This document shows, piece after piece, positions 60,856-64,000 of a DNA stretch of 64,000 nt; positions within the stretch are counted from its first letter, which is position 1, and the number at the start of each line of letters is the position of its first letter. The DNA is taken from the NCBI GenBank assembly GCA_029261995.1, contig JAJDAF010000055.1:123343-187342 (forward strand). The letters run 5' to 3'. This DNA is from Candidatus Zhuqueibacterota bacterium. Its GTDB lineage: Bacteria > Zhuqueibacterota > Zhuqueibacteria > Oceanimicrobiales > Oceanimicrobiaceae. The notes beneath the pieces were generated by a model that had not been told where the DNA came from, searched no databases, and saw only the letters and a program-made list of their open reading frames with translations. The translations under genes and the position numbers were made by a program.

Positions 60856-61359
60856 TCAAATACGTCCAAGCAGTTCAGAGAATAACTTTCGATTTTGAGT
60901 AATAAACTGTATAGTTCTCAGCAAAGGATGACTTTCTGACATCGCATTACTGTGGATGCTTGTTTCAGCGATCTTCATCACGATATCAGACAAAAACTCA
61001 GAGATTGTAACAACCCTGCCACCAGCAAGAGTTGGATGATTAGTATTGCTCCCAAAGCCAAGTAAACAGATTTGCTCTATCTCTTTGGGTATATCCAAGC
61101 CCTTAAATATTTCTGGAATGTACTTACGACCAGCACTGAATTTCTTCTTAAACCGTTCTTCTCTCTTGGCCCAACTGTCTGCATCGTGAGTAGGCTCGAT
61201 ATGGACTAGATGCTTTGTTTGTGGGTGGAATGCAACAATGTCAAGCTCACACTCATAACCACCTTTGGGCAATTTGCCAACCAATATATTGCGGCGAATG
61301 AAATAGCCTTCGTATTCGTACCATTCCGCAACAAGTTGTTCTAAGTAATTGCTCGGCAT
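60856..61359 (-). CDS. PD-(D/E)XK-like nuclease-domain protein, 167 residues
   Basis: The sequence begins YLEQLVAEWYEYEGYFIRRN, followed by PKGGYECELDIVAFHPQTKH and LVHIEPTHDADSWAKREERF. Order and hydrophobicity fit a restriction-endonuclease-like core: a helix with Glu, a strand with Asp40, a strand with Glu55 where E-x-K would be E-P-T, then a basic helix. I recall many unannotated homologues of this shape. The C-terminal part is helical. It stands between the nucleotidyltransferase/TIR operon and the Gp37/Gp68-TcmP pair, all on the minus strand, separated by palindrome-bearing gaps. Activity is uncertain because the Lys is missing. Confidence 0.65.
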   Translation of the reverse strand: MPSNYLEQLVAEWYEYEGYFIRRNILVGKLPKGGYECELDIVAFHPQTKHLVHIEPTHDADSWAKREERFKKKFSAGRKYIPEIFKGLDIPKEIEQICLLGFGSNTNHPTLAGGRVVTISEFLSDIVMKIAETSIHSNAMSESHPLLRTIQFITQNRKLFSELLGRI

Positions 61360-61386
61360 ATCCGTTTTTCCACGTCTAGCTGCTTG

Positions 61387-61461
61387 TTACGGGATACAAT
61401 CCCGAATCTATTGATTTCGCACCGGATAACCTAGCGGGACGGGCACGGGATTTGCAAATCC
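61387..61461. repeat. REP-like palindromes, copy 2 plus GGATTTGCAAATCC
   Basis: The exact 22-base palindrome repeat (61387-61408) is followed by CACCGGATAACCTAGCGGGA and a 14-base perfect palindrome GGATTTGCAAATCC (61448-61461). Together they make a ~75-bp element in the gap between the nuclease and Gp37/Gp68 genes. It resembles dispersed palindromic repeats seen between genes in FCB-group genomes. Confidence 0.65.
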
Positions 61462-61490
61462 GGCGAGCTTGAGCACTACTGTTCCGCATA

Positions 61491-62225
61491 TTAAGCTACT
61501 TCAGGATAGGCATTCCATTCTTTACCTTCCAAAACTCTACCATTGGTCTTTTTATTTCTCTTAACGCCGTCAGCTCCCCAAGTCCCCCATTGTTTAAAGA
61601 AAAAGGCAACATTTTGCTCTTGGCATTGCCTTTTAATGCTTAGTGCCCACGCCTTTTTCATCGGTCGTGCGTTTGCTCCGCTTTCGCCCCCTACAATCAC
61701 CCAATGAATGCCGGTCAAATCAATTTCTCCAAGATCCTCCAACAAAGGTTCAACGGACAGGAACTTAATAGTAGCGTTGATGCTTCTAAGCTTGTCTATT
61801 CTTGGAACACCATGCCTTTTGTTTTCAACCGTGACACCGAGCCAGATATTTTCAGGAATTCTCTTATCGTCGAAATAATCGAACATGGCCTCTTCTCTCT
61901 TGGTCAATATCTGATAAATGTGATGTGGAGTTAGGTTAATGACACTCATCACTTTGTCCAAAAATTGAATTGGCATCTCTTCATGGAACAAATCACTCAT
62001 GGAATTTACAAAATATTTGGTTGGCTTTCCTTTCTTCAACGGTTGCTCCAACCTATCATACATCACTGAGAATTCAAAACCATTTTCATAGCCTGGTGCT
62101 CGCATGCTTCTAAGCCTGTTTGCCATGACCTCTGCATAGCAGTATCTACAACCGGCAGAAACTTTTGTACAACCCGTGGTCGGATTCCAAGTTTCCTCTG
62201 TCCATTCGATCTTAGTTCTTTTCAT
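61491..62225 (-). CDS. Phage Gp37/Gp68-family (three-Cys motif) protein
   Basis: 244 residues. The N-terminus IEWTEETWNPTTGCTKVSAG continues CRYCYAEVMANRL. The three cysteines (C19, C26, C29) match the Gp37/Gp68 (DUF5131) family, which resembles radical-SAM proteins but with a C-x6-C-x2-C spacing. Other family blocks are FVNSMSDLFHE, WLGVTVENKRHGVPRIDKL, FLSVEPLLEDLG and HWVIVGGESGANARPM, then FFFKQWG. It starts 3 bp after the tcmP stop. These two genes are a recurrent pair in phages and genomic islands; the reaction is not known to me. Confidence 0.9.
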   Translation of the reverse strand: MKRTKIEWTEETWNPTTGCTKVSAGCRYCYAEVMANRLRSMRAPGYENGFEFSVMYDRLEQPLKKGKPTKYFVNSMSDLFHEEMPIQFLDKVMSVINLTPHHIYQILTKREEAMFDYFDDKRIPENIWLGVTVENKRHGVPRIDKLRSINATIKFLSVEPLLEDLGEIDLTGIHWVIVGGESGANARPMKKAWALSIKRQCQEQNVAFFFKQWGTWGADGVKRNKKTNGRVLEGKEWNAYPEVA

Positions 62226-62228
62226 AAT

Positions 62229-63356
62229 TCAATCATTTATTGTGTATTGACTCTTTTTCCTGTTCTTATAGACATTGTCATAAGTAACTAGCGGAGACCT
62301 CCCATCATATGTCAGTTTTCCCAAATTCTTAAGTTCTCTTACGCAATCAGCCGCATGTTTTGGAATATGCCCTGCACCATAAGTGAAATCCAATAGTTCA
62401 GCATTATCAGCAATCTCTTTGCTTAGTAGTCGGTTCTTGGTTTCTTTTTTGAAGCTCTCAATCTTACTAAGTTTTTGACCTTCAAACATGTTCAATTGAG
62501 CTTTTCCAGCTTCATCATCAATGTCGAAATTCGCATCGCCGTTTTCTCCATTGCGCTTCCACCCAATTGAAAGAAATTTGTCTACTGCTCTTGGATGTGA
62601 TGCTCCAAAAATGATTCCATGTATGTTAGCTCCCTTTCTCAAGGAAAACGGATATAATTTCAGTTTGGTGCCTGTTGGCAATCTCTTTCTTAAGTGATCG
62701 GTTATGGTCCTGTGGATCTGTTTGTAGCCCTGCCCTTTTGCGACCTCCATATCAATATCCAAATGGACTTTAAACTCATCTCTTTCCCCAAACCGCCAGA
62801 AATAGGAAGATGAAACAAAATAAAGGAAGTCGGTTCGTGACGTTTTTTCTAATTCTAAGAAGTATTTTTCGGATAGAAATTTAATTCCGTTTTGGTCCAA
62901 GTAAACCAAAGAAGGATGTTTCTCAATATCTGAGAACAATTTGGGGAATAGTGTTTCAAAGTCTTCGTTGTAGTATCTGATTTTCACTCTGTTCGACAGA
63001 CTCGTATCCTTATCCATGAATTCCGAGCATGACCTTTTGAGTTGTTCATATTTCTGTTGTTTCTTCTTTGTGGGTTCGAATTCATTGAGGTGGAGAACGA
63101 CATTCACTTCCTTCTGAAACAAATAGCCTTTTTGTTCTTGAATTTTAGTCAATATGCGGATTGGGCTTCCGGGAATACCATTCTTATCATAACCTGTTCC
63201 GGCAAAGAAGTCAAAAATGTGGATTTCAAGCACATGATCCTGCATTACAAAAGTTGGAATCCAGGCCTGGGCATAATCCTGAAAAATCTCCAACTTGGCA
63301 ATCGTGCTTTCGTCAAAGGGTGAATCATGTAAATCTTTATATCCCATCCCACTCAC
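62229..63356 (-). CDS. tcmP: Three-Cys-motif partner protein TcmP
   Basis: 375 residues. Family blocks: STIAKLEIFQDYAQAWIPTF, IHIFDFFAGTGYDKNGIPGS (a SAM-methyltransferase-like FxGxG strand-loop), NEFEPTKKKQQKYEQLKRSC, and SLVYLDQNGIKFLSEKYFLE. The FDFFAGTG and LDQNG segments suggest a Rossmann-type methyltransferase fold with 'DQ(N/F)G' as motif IV; that is my inference. It is followed at 3 bp by the Gp37/Gp68 gene. The pair is mobile and often found in defence or phage-derived islands. It is the most upstream gene of the leftward island on this side. Confidence 0.88.
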   Translation of the reverse strand: MSGMGYKDLHDSPFDESTIAKLEIFQDYAQAWIPTFVMQDHVLEIHIFDFFAGTGYDKNGIPGSPIRILTKIQEQKGYLFQKEVNVVLHLNEFEPTKKKQQKYEQLKRSCSEFMDKDTSLSNRVKIRYYNEDFETLFPKLFSDIEKHPSLVYLDQNGIKFLSEKYFLELEKTSRTDFLYFVSSSYFWRFGERDEFKVHLDIDMEVAKGQGYKQIHRTITDHLRKRLPTGTKLKLYPFSLRKGANIHGIIFGASHPRAVDKFLSIGWKRNGENGDANFDIDDEAGKAQLNMFEGQKLSKIESFKKETKNRLLSKEIADNAELLDFTYGAGHIPKHAADCVRELKNLGKLTYDGRSPLVTYDNVYKNRKKSQYTIND

Positions 63357-63537
63357 TTGTTTGCTTCACCGAACCCCTCCTTGCTCATGCCACCATCAAG
63401 AAGCTTCTCCCGCGGATGTCACACATGCAAAAAGGGCTGAGAAACGGGAGAATCAACGGAAACCTGCTAGAAGATAGGTGTCTGTAGGCCGTCTGTCAAG
63501 GATTATTGTTGCAAAGACAGGGTTTTTGGTGGATAGC

Positions 63538-63596
63538 TAGAAGATAGAGGATGGAAGATAGAAGATAGAAGATAGAAGATAGAAGATAGAAGATTG
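63538..63596. repeat. Heptanucleotide microsatellite (GATAGAA)n
   Basis: GATAGAA is repeated in tandem about six to eight times, with one variant unit (GATAGAGGATGGAA) near the left end. Simple-sequence array, non-coding. Confidence 0.85.
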
Positions 63597-63639
63597 ATGG
63601 TGCGATGGTGGGCGGAGGAAAAGCCGGACTCTTCCTTGC

Positions 63640-63835
63640 AGACTTTGACTCCTTCCCGGGGAACATTAACACTTCCTGCGGCTGCTGTGCCCCTTCCTGC
63701 GGAGATTTTACCCTTCCTGCGGGTATTTTACCCTTCCTGCGCGTGTTTTACCCATTCCTGCGGGGTTTTGACCCTTTCCTGCGGGGGTTTGACCCTTCCT
63801 GCGGGGTTTTGACCCTTCCTGCGGGGCCTTTGCAG
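63640..63835. repeat. 21-bp minisatellite, about 9 copies
   Basis: The unit is close to TTTTGACCCTTCCTGCGGGGT, with variants in the middle three to five bases; most units are exactly 21 bases. As with the array at 4,818, the period is a multiple of three and frames stay open. The unit sequence differs from the left array. It ends in GGGGCCTTTGCAGGCCCC, a small hairpin just beyond the 3' end of the partial minus-strand gene. Confidence 0.8.
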
Positions 63836-63866
63836 GCCCCGAAGGGAAGGAGTCGCCGGGAACCGC

Positions 63867-64000
63867 TTATTCAGCGTTACTTGAGCTGCCGGCAGATGAT
63901 CTCTTTGCGGCGGCGCGTGCTTTTCTGAAATAGTGGCTGGCATAGCCTTTCAGGCGCGCTTCATTGCGCCAAAAGACGTACTGGCCGCATTGCCGCACTT
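63867..64000 (-). CDS. C-terminal fragment of an unidentified protein (runs off window)
   Basis: Reading leftward from the window edge, 43 codons stay open to a TAA at 63867-63869. The translation contains CGQYVFWRNEARLKGYASHY, then FRKARAAAKRSS and a Ser/Asn tail. The other two minus-strand frames are closed within 20 codons. The segment is basic and helical and looks like a genuine protein end. The family cannot be named from it. A GGGGCC/GGCCCC hairpin lies 30 bases beyond the stop. Confidence 0.55.
   Translation of the reverse strand, partial: VRQCGQYVFWRNEARLKGYASHYFRKARAAAKRSSAGSSSNAE

Larger units (their letters stand above)
63357..63866. other. Repeat-rich non-coding stretch
   Basis: About 510 bp between tcmP and the partial gene at the window end. 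It holds a heptanucleotide run (63538-63596) and a 21-bp minisatellite (63640-63835). Long open frames over the minisatellite are a product of its period and lack of stops. Confidence 0.6.

Noticed and set aside
60504..60902. Plus-strand frames of 132 and 184 codons in the leader of the TIR operon
   Set aside because: They overlap the nucleotidyltransferase or nuclease genes in antisense, span palindromes and have no start signals.
63538..63835. CRISPR array
   Set aside because: The repeats are contiguous simple units of 7 and 21 bases without unique spacers, and no cas genes are present.
63605..63928. Plus-strand frame of 107 codons (Phe/Leu/Pro-rich)
   Set aside because: Produced by the 21-bp minisatellite; the minus strand over the same DNA is open too.

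Overview
The window looks like a chromosome segment of an uncultivated Gram-negative bacterium of the FCB type (candidate phylum KSB1 / Calditrichaeota-like). This is an inference from gene content: a DUF5916 protein, lipoproteins with the 'NPFDP' motif behind the lipobox, TonB receptors with an STN domain, MacB/FtsX-like permeases of about 800 residues, and sigma/anti-sigma/TPR-CHAT clusters. No rRNA is present. One tRNA (Asp-GTC) lies near the middle. The core is of moderate GC; both ends (about 1-3,850 and 57,200-63,500) are visibly AT-richer and carry defence-type genes.

Left end (1-6,300): the N-terminus of a TIR-domain protein runs off the window. Next come a decayed REP-associated tyrosine transposase remnant and a compact three-gene operon (DNA methyltransferase, PD-(D/E)XK-like nuclease, GHKL/MORC-type ATPase) that reads as a restriction-modification system. 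It is followed by a 218-residue helical protein preceded by a 17-copy 21-bp minisatellite, and by two copies of a ~220-bp element rich in CCCC/GGGG palindromes.

Middle (6,300-57,000), mostly chromosomal metabolism and envelope functions: a MacB/FtsX permease; a DJ-1/AraC regulator; a metal-binding-domain/alpha-beta hydrolase; a LysR gene divergent from ridA-phzF-serine dehydratase; a five-gene secreted operon with a trypsin-like protease and a caspase/legumain-like protein lacking its catalytic pair; spmAB; an MddA-like methyltransferase; a FAD oxidase; a sigma factor, its anti-sigma factor and a convergent TPR-CHAT lipoprotein; nitrilase and P5C dehydrogenase; uvrA; patatin; a lone receiver protein; CPBP protease, TrmH and PTS-IIA genes; DUF5916; a Fec-like sigma/FecR/TonB-receptor cluster interrupted by a BRO-family gene and a lipoprotein; a TauE/SafE permease; and a second MacB/FtsX permease.

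Right end (57,200-64,000): a defence island transcribed leftward. Its most striking member is an 830-residue protein that joins a capsule-type sugar nucleotidyltransferase, an APH-like kinase, an adaptor domain of the kind found in bacterial NLR-like proteins, and a C-terminal TIR domain. A separate nucleotidyltransferase is encoded just upstream. A PD-(D/E)XK-like protein and the paired Gp37/Gp68 and TcmP genes complete the island, with REP-like palindromes between genes. The window closes with simple repeats, a second 21-bp minisatellite and the 3' end of an unidentified gene. The nucleotidyltransferase/kinase/TIR pair is the best candidate for an undescribed system.
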